DNA from: Antilocapra americana
Lineage: Eukaryota > Chordata > Mammalia > Artiodactyla > Antilocapridae
Assembly (NCBI GenBank): GCA_007570785.1
Contig: ML664174.1
Span: forward strand, 4,522,828-4,586,827
Length of the DNA: 64,000 nucleotides
Direction of reading: 5' to 3'
The notes below the pieces were generated by a model that saw nothing but the letters and a program-made list of their open reading frames with translations, was not told the origin of the DNA and ran no database searches. Shown piece after piece: positions 21,601 through 33,090 of the stretch. Each line of letters starts with the position of its first letter. Within the stretch, counting starts at the first letter, position 1. A program made the translations under genes and the position numbers.

Positions 21601-24041
21601 TCTTGATGGTGAGCTAACTAAGCAGCTGGGTCTCTCGGTGGACAGTGTCACTTAGAAGGAAGTCCTGGGCGAAACAGTCATCTGTCACCTCAAAACTGAC
21701 ACAGTATGTTAGGCTTGCCATACCGCTGAGAGAGCGCTGATTTTATAGTGATCAGTGCTGGCGCGGTAGGCTGGGGAACGGGAGAAACAGCCACCTCTAG
21801 AGCCCTCAGCACTGCCATGGCCGTCCAGCCGACCACAGACTCAGCAGCTGAAATTAAACTGGCTTCTGCCCAGATCAACAGAAAGCATTCCTAGTGAGTG
21901 ATGCTCAGTGGCACCAGTCTCCAGGCTACCAGGGTCGCTCCTCCCGCTTTGCCCTTTTCTGGGCCGTTTTCTCCAGCAGACGAGCGTCACAAGATCCTCT
22001 GCCGTCATTTTCAGGTGCACTTAGTTTGGGTCCTGAGTCACTGTCCAAGCCTCTTCCTGGTTTTGGGTTTCCAGAGCAGCCTGTATTCCCGACCAGGACA
22101 GAAAGCGTCCCTGCCACTTCATGCTCGCCAGGGATAGAATGACAGCCTCTCCCTTCCCACCCTCCCCTGCTAGACAGCTGGTCTGCTGGACTTAGCCCAT
22201 GCCTCTCCAGGAACTCCCCGGAAGCCACTGTATTCTCCTCTCCAGGTGGCACGAAGCGCGGCTCTGTCAGGTGCCCATGCCCCAGGGCGCATGGCTGGGT
22301 GTAACATAGGACTCTTTCTGGGTCAGTTCTGGTCAGTCCATCGTGGCTGTCCAGGGAGCCATCTTGGAAAGGATTTTTGAGGCTGTGTCTGGAGGTGAGA
22401 AGAAAAGCCAAGTATCTGCCAACTCTAGTTCTGGGAAGAGAGATGGGAAGAGCTTCATGGGATAAAGTAGGAGTCTCCATTTCACTGAGGTGTATTAGCA
22501 TGAGGCTGTCACCATCTCTCCAATACTGGGCCAGTCCTGGGGGAAAACCTCACTGAATCACTCTCTTCTTCCTCCTGCACAACACAGAACCGTCTTCTAG
22601 TCCCTGGGTGAATCCACAGGGACTTAAATTCCCACTGGACCCATGATGCAGGTAACCTTCTTATCAGACCAGAATCTTCCAGAGTCTTTGCTAACATAGT
22701 GGGCTTTGTAAACCAGACCATGTGTTCCCAGCCAGCTTCCCATAATAAGCCATTTAATTATTGCACCTCTTTGTGGACCCTAGGTTTTAGAAGATTCTTA
22801 GCTGAAAATTAATTAGATTTCCTTTTTTTTTCATAAAATACTGCAAAAGTTAACTAGTGTCACAACAATGAGTTAATACAATTCTAGCCAAAGTATACAG
22901 AATTGATATTTTAATTAACCCGTGGACTGTTGGAAGAATATATACTTTCTATTTTGGGGACTGGGGAGAGAGTAGAATGAACACAGCCACCAACTGACTT
23001 TCAAAGGAACAAATTGATATAAAATGCTTTGAAAATATTAGGCATTAATTGTTTAAAGTTGTTTTGAAGAGGGTGATCCCCTGGGGAGATCAGAATATGC
23101 TGGAGAATATATCAGAATATAGGACACAGTGTTGATTTTCTAGGCTTCAGCATTGGTTAGACCTTTGGGAAATGTTACTGTTGTGGCTATCATGTTTTTA
23201 CATAATAAGACTTCTAATATTTATATAGAAATAAAACTTGCACTGTTAATATTATCAATTTCTTCAATGAGTTAACTGAATTTAAGAAGTGTTAATTTAC
23301 CTTAGAACACAAAGTGTTTAAGGGTCAGTGTCCAAATCTAGATCTTCTGCTTATAAATCACATATTCTTCCAACTACATTACATACTTTAGCATCAGAAA
23401 AGGTCAGGAAGTTGAAAGCAGCAGACTTTATTCTCATATAGAAAGAGTTAAGAGGACGCCTCTTCCTTAACAGTAAGAGTTGGCTGTCCTTTAATTCAGG
23501 GACAACTGGGCCCTTGGAATTTGGCAAGGGCCAAATAGACTCCTTAATGCCCAGCTCAGAAATCTGGACTCATTGCTCTTGGCTGTTGTCAAGACCCCCC
23601 CTTGCCCTGGCGGGTGTACACAGGGGATCCTTGTCTGGCCGCTTCGCCATCAGGAATATCCACAGCTGATGCTTTGGCTTGCTGCAGGCAAGGCTGACTC
23701 AGGAACATGTGTTCAGATTGAGGGGGCCCCCTTTGAGGTTGTGACCCCAGTGTCTGGGTCACAAAGACAAAAGGCTAGAGGAGGAGGATACTCAGAGAGC
23801 CCACAGCCCTCAGAGAGCCTATGAGAGCCCTCCCTCCAGAGAGGAGGTGGGGAGGGGCTGCCAGTCGCTCAGGGTACAGTCAGCAGACGTTCATGGAGCT
23901 CATACAGTGGGCTGAGCACTGTGAGAAGAGGCACCACTCCTGTCTTCAGGGGGTCCCCAGGTGGGCAGGGAAGGGAGTGCGTGTGAGCATTGCTGTGAAA
24001 GAGGGACCCCTGAGCCTCAGCCACACGGGGACGCCTCCTGT
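18608..24041. other. Intron 2, 5.4 kb with very few repeats
   Basis: Apart from pyrimidine-rich, possibly L2-derived sequence at about 20640-20950, I recognise no repeat here. The stretch at 21690-22720 is GC-rich with a 191-codon minus frame (21926-22501) of no recognisable content. The stretch at 22740-23400 is AT-rich. No exon is identified. Confidence 0.5.
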
Positions 24042-24050
24042 CTTTTGTCA

Positions 24051-24361
24051 CAATTTACTGTTATTATTATTTATTTGGCAATGTTGGGTCTCTCCCTGTG
24101 ATGTGGGGACGCTCTAGCTGTGGTGCTCCAGCTCAGTAGTTGTGGCGTGTGGGCTTGGTAGTTGCGGCCTGCAGACTCCAGAGTGCGTGGGGTTCAGTAG
24201 TTGCAGCTCGACAGCTTTCCAGTTGTGGCACGTGGGCTCCAGAGCGCATGGGCTTAGTTGCTCTGAGGTATGTGGGATCTTGGTTCCCCACCTAGGAATC
24301 GAACCCACGTCCCCTGCCTTGCAAGGTGGATTCTTAACCACTTGACCACCAGGGAAGTCTC
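24051..24361 (-). repeat. CHR-2 type SINE with target-site duplication
   Basis: A reversed CHR element: 'ttattatttatttggcaatg' at one end and 'ccaccagggaagtct' (reversed head) at the other. CTTTTGTCA occurs at 24042-24050 and 24362-24370, flanking the insertion. Confidence 0.88.
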
Positions 24362-24370
24362 CTTTTGTCA

Positions 24371-25662
24371 TGATTCAGTTTGGAGTCATTAAAGGTGACT
24401 TGCACACCTCCTCCTCTAGTCCACTTAGAAGAGCTTGTTAGGAAGAAGAGCTGGTTGGCTGTGGGTGTGGGGCACGCATAGATAAAAGTAGAAGTTGACT
24501 TCAGGAGTAAATGGTCCCACAGCAGGCTGCGTCCTCAGATCAGAGCTGTGTTTGGTTCTCTTTCATCACACATCCTAGGGGCACAAAAGATGTCTGTTCA
24601 ATGAATGAATGAACGAACAGAGGCCTGGTCCTCTAGCTCTCTACCACTTCCTGGTTGCAACAAGCTGGGGAGATATGGGATTTGAACGCACTTCTTAGGT
24701 GTGAGGTCCACTATCCCCCACTCTCCATGCCTTCCTTCTCTTCTTTCCCAGGCTCTGTGAGACCACCGAGATCCCCAGAGCTCTGTCTAGCTTTAGGCAT
24801 CCTAGCTCCTCCTCAGCCTGACCCCTCCCAGCACCAGCTCCACAGAAAGTCTGCGCCTGGACTGTTTGGCTACCTCTGAGCACAAGCTGCCTTTGATGCT
24901 CAGGAGACACCCTGTAATTTAATTAGGAGCTCCCTCCAGGGAGCATGTCATTATGTCCTGTCTGGGCCTTGTAATGACAGCCCCCTGCCACTGCACAGGG
25001 AGCTGCTCTGCTCAGCTGTCCAGAAACCTTTCCCTGGGAAGGAACTAATCTGCTTAGCCCAGATTGGATGCAGTTCCGCACAGCACCTGCCTGAAGGCCT
25101 CTGAGTCTCAACTAGCAGAAAGGCCTGCCTTAAGGGAGCCTGAGGGTTAGCTCTGTTCCACTCTGCCCTTTGCCATGAGCCCCTGACTTCCACCCCCAGG
25201 ATTGTTCTTGGCTGAATGGGAGGCTGAGAGCACTCCAAATCAGCCAGAGCCCCTGGGTGTCCCCCAGCCCTCGTGGGGGTTAGAAGGGAGATGAAAGGAG
25301 ACTGAAGAAATTTGCCTCTTTTCCATGTGAGTTTGGGGAAAGAGGGTGCAGGGTGAATTGAGTCACTTGGCACAGTACCTGGATAGTGTTGCACTTTGAA
25401 GGGGAAGGGGCCTGGGCTGTTTTGAGCTAAGGGGGAAGTTGCCGCCTTCTCCGCATGACTTGCTTTTGTCCATTGAACTTGATTTCTGTGACATGTTTTA
25501 GATGCAAGGGTGTGGCCTCTGTCCGGCATGGACGCTGCCCAGGGTGGTCTGTCTCCTCCATCTCCCCACCCATATCGAGGTTTACCTGAGGCTTTCCCTT
25601 GAGGAACCCAAATCCTCTCCTTGCTGTTATGTGGGATCAGCCAAAAATGCCGCCGGCAAGCT
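24371..25662. other. Intron 2, GC-rich unique sequence
   Basis: A 252-codon open frame on the minus strand (25709-24951) crosses into the neighbouring LTR and shows no domain I know. I read it as chance in GC-rich sequence. No other feature is seen. Confidence 0.5.
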
Positions 25663-26084
25663 TGTGGGGTTGAATACAGTCCCCAGCTCCCAAATCCATG
25701 TCCACCCATAACCTTAGAATGTGACCTTATTTGGAAATAGAGTCTTTGCAGATTTCACTAGTTACACTGAGGTTATGCTCAGTTAGGGTGGGCCTTTGAG
25801 CCTATGACTACATCAACATAAGGAGGCCATGTGACAATAGAGATAAAAGTTACAGAGTGATGCCAGCTGCAGAGCCAGGGATGCCAGCGATTGCCGGCAA
25901 ACACCAGAAGCTAGGAGAGAAGTATGGAAGAGATGCCCCTCGGAACCTCTGAGGAAGGAAGCAACTCTGCCGACACCTTGATTTCAGGCTTCTGGCTTCC
26001 AGACCTGTGAAAGAAAAAATTTCTGCTTCCTTAAGCCACCAAGTTTGTGGTAGTGTGTTACAGAAGCTGCAGGACACTAATACC
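25663..26084 (+). mobile_element. MaLR (MLT1-type) solo LTR
   Basis: It starts 'tgtggggttgaatacagtcc', has 'ccttatttggaaatagagtc', 'caccttgatttcaggcttct' and ends 'gcaggacactaatac'. CAAGC occurs on both sides (25657-25661 and 26085-26089), fitting a 5-bp retroviral-type target duplication. No internal genes. Confidence 0.82.
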
Positions 26085-26089
26085 CAAGC

Positions 26090-26445
26090 CTTGCATAGTG
26101 CTTGCTCTGGACTGCAGTGAGTCCGTGAGGGATGTCACCTGGATCGTCAAAGGGCTGCTGGTGAGAAGAGCGTTGCCCTTGGGGTTAACCACCCTCAGGC
26201 CGCTGACCCGCAGCTGCTGAGGGGGACGGAGACCAGAGCTCATTTGGCAACTTTGTTATGTATGGATTATAATTGTAAGCCTTTCCATTCCTGCTTGCAA
26301 GTTAGATGAGAGTTCAAAAAAATAATCTGGCCCCTTTCTCTAAACCACACCCCCCCCATCAGTTTAGTTACTTTATGACAGATATTTTAATGGCCTTCCC
26401 TTTTATCTGCCAATATTCTTAGTCCAGATCCATTGATGATTATTT

Positions 26446-26448
<3 letters not shown>
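26090..26448. other. Intron 2 sequence with no recognised feature
   Basis: Unique sequence between the LTR and the AC microsatellite. Confidence 0.5.

Positions 26449-26489
<41 letters not shown>
26449..26489. repeat. (AC)n microsatellite
   Basis: An uninterrupted run of about 20 AC units just upstream of an antisense L1 3' end. Confidence 0.97.
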
Positions 26490-26492
<3 letters not shown>

Positions 26493-26504
26493 TCACTTTG
26501 TCAA

Positions 26505-27345
26505 TATTTTTATTGAAGTATACTTGATTTAGGCTTCCCAGTGGTAAAGAATTCACCTGCCAATGCAGGAGATGTAGGAGATGCAGGTTCGACTTCTGGG
26601 TTGAGAAGATCCCCTGGAGGAGGAAATGGCAACCCACTCCAAAATTCCTGCCTGGAGAATCCCATGAACAGAGGAGCCTGGCGGGCTACAGTCCATAGTG
26701 TCGCAAAGAGTCGGACACTTCTGAGCAACTGAGCATGCACACATACTGATTTACAATGTGTGTTAAGTTTTGCTATACAGCCAAGTGATTCAGTTATACA
26801 TATATACACATTCTTTTAAAATAAATTCTTTTCCATTACGGTTTGTCATAGGATATTAAATATAGTTCTCTGTGCTATACAGTAGGACCTTGTTGTTTGT
26901 CTAGTCTATATATAAAAACAACAGACACCAACTCTATCCCTTTCTCAACCCCCCCAGCCTTGGCAGCCATCAATCTTTTCTCTATGTCCATGATTCTGTT
27001 TCTGTTTCATAGATAGGTTCACTGGTGTCATATTTTAGATTCCACATATAAGTGATATCATGTGATCTTTGTCTTTGTCTGACTTACTTCACTTAATAGG
27101 ATAATATCTAGATCCATGCATGTTGGTATAATGGCATTATTTCAGTCTTTGTTTGGCTGAGTAATATTGTATTGTACCACATCTTCTTTATCCATTCATC
27201 TGTTGGTGAACATTCAATTTGTTTCCAAGTCTTGGATATTGTGAATAGTGCTGCTATGAACATTGGAATTGTATCTTTTTGAACTGTAGTTTTATTTAGA
27301 TATATGCCCAGGAGTGGGATTGCTGGATCATACAGCAATTCTGTT
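26505..27345 (-). mobile_element. L1 3' end, antisense, interrupted by a SINE
   Basis: The reversed L1 3' UTR runs from about 26505. It is cut by a Bov-tA at 26532-26743 and continues to ORF2. At 27338-27108 (minus) the last part of ORF2 can be read, starting with [11 protein letters not shown] and including [15 protein letters not shown]. It is 5' truncated and decayed. Confidence 0.9.
26532..26743 (+). repeat. Bov-tA SINE inside L1
   Basis: Complete Bov-tA. The flanks TACTTGATTTA (26521-26531) and TACTGATTTA (26744-26753) differ by one base and look like a target-site duplication within the L1. Confidence 0.9.
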
Positions 27346-27820
27346 TTTCGTTTTCTGATGACCCTCCATTGATGGTTCTTAACTGCGTAGAGGCCCCAGC
27401 TAATGCTTCATGAACTGCCTGCCCACTTCTCCTTTTCCACCCTTGTGACTGGGGAGGCCCAAGAAGGGCCTTTCTCCAGCACTCTTTCTCACTGGTGTTC
27501 CCTGCTGCTGTGCAACCAGTCCTGAGAGCCAGGTGTGTTATCTGCTTGTCCTAAAATGTAGATGTTACCTGCTTCCCTCTGCAAAGCAAGGTGGGCCTAG
27601 TTGGGGAACAAATAGAAATGCCACAGCCAGCCTGAGAGCAAGTGAGCCATAGCCGTCTGTGACGAAAGGAGGGCAGCCCTGATACATGAGAAGGGGGCAC
27701 TGAATGAGTGCTGGGAGCTGGAAGACAGAATTTAGGCTTATCATTCACAGCAATGACAGAAGTAGGAGAGCAGCAATGTGGGTGGAAGCCCACATAGGTA
27801 TATGAGGGTAATAGAGTAGA
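27346..27820. other. Intron 2 sequence with no recognised feature
   Basis: Unique sequence; nothing named. Confidence 0.5.
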
Positions 27821-28130
27821 AGCTTCCCTCATAGCTCAGTTGGTAAAGAATCTTCCTGGAATGCAGGAGGCCCCGGTTCGATTCCTGAGTCAGGAAGATC
27901 CCCTGGAGAAGGGATAGGCTACTGACTCCAGTATTCTTGGGCTTCCCTTGTGGCTCAGCTGGTAAAGAATCTGCCTGCAATGCAGGAGACCTGGGTTTGA
28001 TCCCTGGCTTGGGAAGAGCCCCTGGAGAAGGGAAAGGCTACCCACTCCAGTGTTCTGGCCTGGAGAATTCCATGGACTGTACGGTCCATGGGGTCACAAA
28101 GGCTCGGAAACGACTGAGCCACTTTCACTT
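27821..28130 (+). repeat. Bov-tA dimer (truncated unit plus full unit)
   Basis: A first unit (27821-27937) stops after 'tccagtattcttg' and a second full unit begins at once with 'ggcttcccttgtggctcagc'. The same junction is seen in the dimer at 54.28 kb. Confidence 0.88.
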
Positions 28131-28139
28131 TCAACAGAG

Positions 28140-28340
28140 CAAGGTGATGAAATACACAGAGAAGGTGTCACACAGACCAGATCGGAATCCCAGCTCAGCT
28201 ACTTATTGGTGAAGGGATCTAGGGAGAGTTAACTGGCCTTTCACTTACTCGTCTGTGTATATGGATAACAATAGTACCTACCTCCTAGGGTTGTTATGAG
28301 GACTGAATTGGACTATAAAGCATTTAACATAATGCCAAAT
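28140..28340 (+). repeat. MIR SINE
   Basis: 'aatcccagctcagctactta', 'tatggataacaatagtacct' and 'agggttgttatgaggactga'. Confidence 0.8.
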
Positions 28341-29656
28341 CTCAATTACTCACCAGATGCTTTATGTGCCAGTTTGTCATTAAGGAGTTAAAGAATCTCT
28401 GCCATGACCTTTGGGCCTGTCTTCTCAGGCGGGTTCCCCCATCAGTAATCATATGCCTGACCTGAGCCCAAGGGGCGTTTGAGGGAAGAGACCATTGACC
28501 TTAAAGGCAGAAAGTCAAGGAGTCTTGGCTGGAGGAAGGCAGGGGAAAGTTTCGTTATCCAGGCTTTCTTTGACGACATCAGGGAACATGACCATGTTCT
28601 CTCCAAGGAGAGAGCAGCCCCAGGCCGGGGTACAAGGTGGCTTTGGAGTGGATTCCTCTGCATCCTGATGTGGACTTTATTGAATTTGTTTGGGAGATGA
28701 AGGGAAAGAAGGAAGATGGAGAGAGAAGGTAAATAAAAGGAGAGGGAGGAAGAAGGGCTGGGAGGAGGATGCATGTTCTTATCCAGAGGATAATTACATG
28801 GGAAATTATTGTACTTGCCGGTGGGGCTCTGGGGCTGGCACGACTACAGTAATCACAGTGCAGGCTCCCGGGGGCTCCTGGGCATGGCTCTGAGCAGCAG
28901 GTAGGCAGTGCAGCAATCTGCCTCCTTCTGCCTGCTTCCCAGGCCCCACAGTGCTCCATCCCCCCAGAGCCTTTCCTTGATCAGGAAGCTTAAACAGAGC
29001 AATTACTAGTTTCAGAACGCAGGCAATTACTACTTATTTTTGTCTTTCTTATTGTAACTGGACCATTATATCCTAAATATGAGCCCCACGACCAAACGCA
29101 TGCTTATAACCCTCCTGCTAAAATAGTAGCCACCATGTTCTGAGCTGGAACCAAACTCTGCCCCAGGGACAGAGCCCCCGCCTGGAGGGCAAGGCAGATG
29201 ACTTCTCCCACTTCTCTTCACTATATGCCTTGCACACAGTGGGTGATAAGACAGCATCTTTTGAATGGGTCCGCAAATGAATCTGTGTCACATTTTAATG
29301 CTTATGCAATCAGTGTGACTATCTATGGGCTCATGTGATGAAAACCATAAAGTTGTCCATCCTAGCCTCCTTCAGGTGGAGAGCCCTGCTCCTGATGGCC
29401 GAGTGTTGGGAGCAAGAGGAGCAGCTCTGCTAAGTGCTGGCCAAGGTGCTGTCCCTTCCCCTCTGCTGCCCCACGAGAGGAAGTTCAGTGGCTAAAGAAT
29501 TAAATATTTTCCAGCCTGAATCTGGTGTTCCCAGTCACGGCCTTCTGCCTTTCTTTTTGTCTTTGTATTTAAAGATGAGTCGTTCTTACATGAGCAGGGC
29601 AGTTTTCTGTTGTCTAATAAACAGTCAAATAATGATGTTTCCATTTTTTTGGTACT
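28341..29656. other. Intron 2 sequence with no recognised repeat
   Basis: Unique sequence. Three AATTAC motifs sit at 28792, 29001 and 29025, two of them 24 bp apart, which could be homeodomain-type sites; this is weak. No exon is seen. Confidence 0.5.
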
Positions 29657-29988
29657 TGTTGCTGTTCAGTCACTAAGTTCTGTCCGACTCTTTGTGACCC
29701 CATGACTGCAACATGCTAGGCTTCCCTGTTCTTCACTGTCTCTCCGAGTTTGCTCAGACTCATTATCAATTAAGTGGATAATGCCATCCAACCATCTCAT
29801 CCTTTGTTGACCCCTTCTCCTCTTGCCCTCGATCTTTCCCAGCCTCAGGGTCTTTTCCAGTGAGTCAGCTCTTTACCATCAGGTGGCCAAAGTATTGGAG
29901 CTTCAGCTTCAGCATCGGTCCTTCCAGAGAATACTCGGGGTTGATTTCCTTTTGGATTGATTGGTTTGATCTCCTTGCTGTCCGAGGT
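29657..29988 (-). mobile_element. BovB (RTE) 3' fragment, antisense
   Basis: Reversed BovB: 'ctgttcagtcactaagttct' at the element's 3' end, then 'gccatccaaccatctcatcc' and 'tttggattgattggtttgat', where it stops. About 330 bp. Confidence 0.9.
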
Positions 29989-30790
29989 GCCAGGTCCTGT
30001 GTCAGGTGTGTGACATGCGTTATTTATGACCCTAACACTAATCCTGCAATGGTCCATAACTCCATCCCTGCCTTGGCCACTCTGCCCTGTGCTTCCCCTT
30101 TTGTAGCACAGCATATCACTAGATCAGAGTCAGAGATCTGAAGATTCAGCTTGCGTTTTGTAGGTGTTCATCCTCTGCACAGCTGCACAAAGCCCTTAGC
30201 TGAAATCTCCCATAGGAGATGAGGCATGAACATGGTCACTGACGTCCCTCCTGGCTCTGAACACCAAATTGTTCTAGTCTTGCCTTGACAATGTCTGTGT
30301 TCGTGTCTCTTCCCACTCAAGAAGTCCTCCCTGACAGTACTCCTGGTTCTTTCCTGCTTCTGGTCTTTGACCTGATGTTTCCTAACTGCTGATTGAATCA
30401 TATGTAGTTGCTTGCTATCCGTGAATATCATTAACGATCATATCAGTTATTTCATGTGGATCATCTAACACTGTGAACCCAGTGCTCTCTGCTTGCCCTA
30501 TGTGAGCATTGTTACCCCCCAATTCCCTTTACATATTTCCTGAGAAAGAGGAGGTAAAATACTGGCCCACCCCAACTCCTCATCTCCCAACACTAAGAGG
30601 CTCCTCACTTTTTTACTAGTCACAGTAACTGCCACCACCCAAGGCTGAAGAGACCTGCTTTGTATTAAGACTTGTACTAAGGCTTCTACCTTAGCCATTT
30701 TATCTGAATGTCTTTCATATTTCCATCTACCACTGTCTTCTCCCCATGGCAACCAAACAAGCAAGCAAAATCCAAAGCATGGTATTACAT
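29989..30790. other. Intron 2 sequence, possibly part L2
   Basis: Pyrimidine-rich sequence at about 30290-30770 with 'aagtcctccctgacagtact' resembles an old L2 3' UTR. No exon is seen. Confidence 0.4.
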
Positions 30791-31450
30791 CGTATAAAGG
30801 ACAAGAACATCAGCTGTAGGAGGTGGGGGACGCTGTGTTTCAACCCTGACTCTGCCACTGCTTAGCTATGTATGTTAGTTTTCTTTTGCTGTGTAACTAA
30901 TTACCAAAGACATTACTGATGTATTGTTGCTCAGTTTCCCTGGATCGAGAGTCTGAGCACAAGTTAGCTGTAGTCAAGGTTAGGGTTAGGTCAGCTGGGG
31001 CTGCTGTCTTATCTGAGGCTTAGGGTTCTTTTCCAAGTTCAGAGGGTTGTTAGCAGAATTAATTTCCTTTTAGCTCTAGAACTCGCGGCTTTCTTCTTCA
31101 AGGCCAGCCAGAGAGAGATTCACCTTTTGAAGGACTCATCTGTTTAGGAGGGACACACCCAGAATAATTTCCCTTAAAATCAGGACTTAAGAGTTAAGCG
31201 ATTATATCTGCAAAACCCTTTCACTTCTGCACTGTAATGTAATCGTGGTGTATGATTGTTGCCATGTTCATGAGTCCCACTCACACTTCAGGGATGGTAT
31301 CATGGAGGGCATGGATGGTGCAGAGGGGAAGGAATCTTAGGGCCGTATTAGAATTCTGTCTACCATGCTGGGTGACCTCAGGTAAATTGCCTAAAAAAGC
31401 AATAAAAGCAGCTGTGTAGAGTTATTACAAAGACTAAAGAGATATAGTTG
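30790..31450 (+). repeat. MIR split by an old LTR-like element
   Basis: MIR sequence ('aaccctgactctgccactgc', 'ttagctatg') stops at about 30870 and resumes at about 31365 with 'ctgggtgacctcaggtaaat' and 'agttattacaaagactaaag'. Confidence 0.65.
30870..31364 (-). mobile_element. LTR-like element inside MIR
   Basis: It starts 'tgttagttttcttttgctgt' and ends 'agaattctgtctacca', TG...CA on the + strand, and sits exactly in the MIR break. It resembles MaLR-type LTRs, but the family is not certain. Confidence 0.5.
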
Positions 31451-31589
31451 AAGGGAGTGGCAGATAGTCGACACAAGTACATAATTTCCTACTTACCCTT
31501 TCTTTTGTTGCTCATGTATCCTGCAGTCTCTGTGACTGGAAATACTGTAGAAAACCATTCCAAGAAGTCAACATTGTGTCAAAAAACAT

Positions 31590-32345
31590 AGTTGATTCTC
31601 AGTATTTGTAGCAGTTATGTTCTATAAAGTTACAGCAAACACTGAATTAGTAAATATAAGGTTGGTGGGAATACAGAATTAGGTTCCTGTGAGTCCCCGA
31701 TTATGGTATTTTCACCAACTGACCGATGCACTATCTTATTTTAAGTGTTTCTGTATGCTTATGTAATATATGCTGCCGCTTCATTAACATTAAACTCATA
31801 GGCAATAGCATCATAACTCATGCCTTATCAAAGCCTATCCAACACAAATATTTTCTCTATAAGGCATATCGTAGCTTTCCTGCAGCTAGAAACACTGGAT
31901 AGCACTTCAGCACTAGGCTGGGGGCGCATTTAAAACACAAAATCACCAATGCTGCTGCTGCTGCTGCTAAGCCACTTCAGTCGTGTCTGACTCTGTGCGA
32001 CCCCATAGACAGCAGCCCACCAGGCCCCGCCGTCCCTGGGATTCTCCAGGCAAGAACACTGGAGTGGGTTGCCATTTCCTTCTCCAGTGCATGAAAGGGA
32101 AAAGTGAAAGTGAAGTCGCTCAGTCGTGTCTGACTCTTAGCGACCCCATGGACTGCAGCCCACCAGACTCTTCTGTCTATGGGATTTTCCAGGCCAAAGT
32201 ACCAATAAAACCTCACAAAAATGTAAAAGACAGTGGCACCAGACAGACTGCCAAAAGGACACTTGTTAATGGCATGAAATGAAACAAGAAGGCAGAGCAT
32301 CACCTTCTCAGACCTCACCTGGGAACATGAAGTCAAGTGACTCAA
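31590..32345. mobile_element. Old DNA-transposon-like element split by BOV-A2
   Basis: 'gttgattctcagtatttgta' followed by 'ataaagttacagcaaacact' and 'gaattagtaaatataaggtt' resembles a Tigger-type MER element. It continues after the SINE. Family and orientation are uncertain. Confidence 0.4.
31951..32200 (-). repeat. BOV-A2 SINE
   Basis: It begins with the reversed tail (GCT)6, followed by 'tcagtcgtgtctgactctgt' and a second unit from about 32110. ACCAAT flanks it at 31945-31950 and 32201-32206. Confidence 0.93.
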
Positions 32346-32394
32346 ATGTTATATAACATTTTATATAAATATTAAATGAAATATTTATATATTT

Positions 32395-33090
32395 AAAGCA
32401 GGTAGGTTTTTTTTAAACTTCTTTTTAAGTATAGTTGATTTACGATGTTGTGTTAATTTCTGCTGTACATCAAAGTGATTCACTTATATATATTCTTTTT
32501 CATATTTTTTTCCATTATGGTTACTCATAGGATATTGAATACAGTTCTCTGTGCTACACAGTAGGACCTCGTTGTCTATCTATTCTACATATAAATAATA
32601 ATAATTTGCATCTGTTAATCTCAAACTCCCAATCCTTCCCTCTCCCAGCCCTGCTCCCCCTTGGCAGCCACAAGTCTGTGCTCTCTATCTGTGAGTCTGT
32701 TTTTGCTCCATTCACATGTTCATTTGCATCATGTTTTAGATTCCACATGTAAGTGATATCACGTGGCATTTGTCTTTCCCCTTCTGACTTCACTTGGTAT
32801 GATACTTCCTAGGTCCATCCATATTGCTGCCAGTGGCATTTCATGCTTCTTAATGGCTGAGTAAAATTCCACTGTATATATGTACCACCTCTTCGTTACT
32901 CACTCATCTGTTGATGGACATTTAGGTTGCTTCCGTGTCTTAGCTGTTGTAAGAAGTGCTGCTATGAACACAGAGGTGCATGTATCTTTTCAAATTGTAG
33001 TTTTGTCTGGATATATGCCCCAAGTGGGATTGCTGGATCTTATGGCAACTCTATTTTTAGTTTTAGAGGAACCTTCATACTTAAAATAGG
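32395..33090 (-). mobile_element. L1 3' end, antisense
   Basis: Reversed L1 3' UTR ('gatttacgatgttgtgttaa', 'ggatattgaatacagttctc') followed by decayed ORF2 end, including the 'attgctggatcttatggcaa' region at about 33030. Confidence 0.9.

Noticed and set aside
21926..22501. 191-codon open frame on the minus strand
   Set aside because: No recognisable protein features and no splice or promoter context; chance in GC-rich unique sequence is the simplest reading.
24951..25709. 252-codon open frame on the minus strand
   Set aside because: It starts inside a MaLR LTR, lies in GC-rich sequence with few stops, and shows no domain, signal peptide or repeat pattern.
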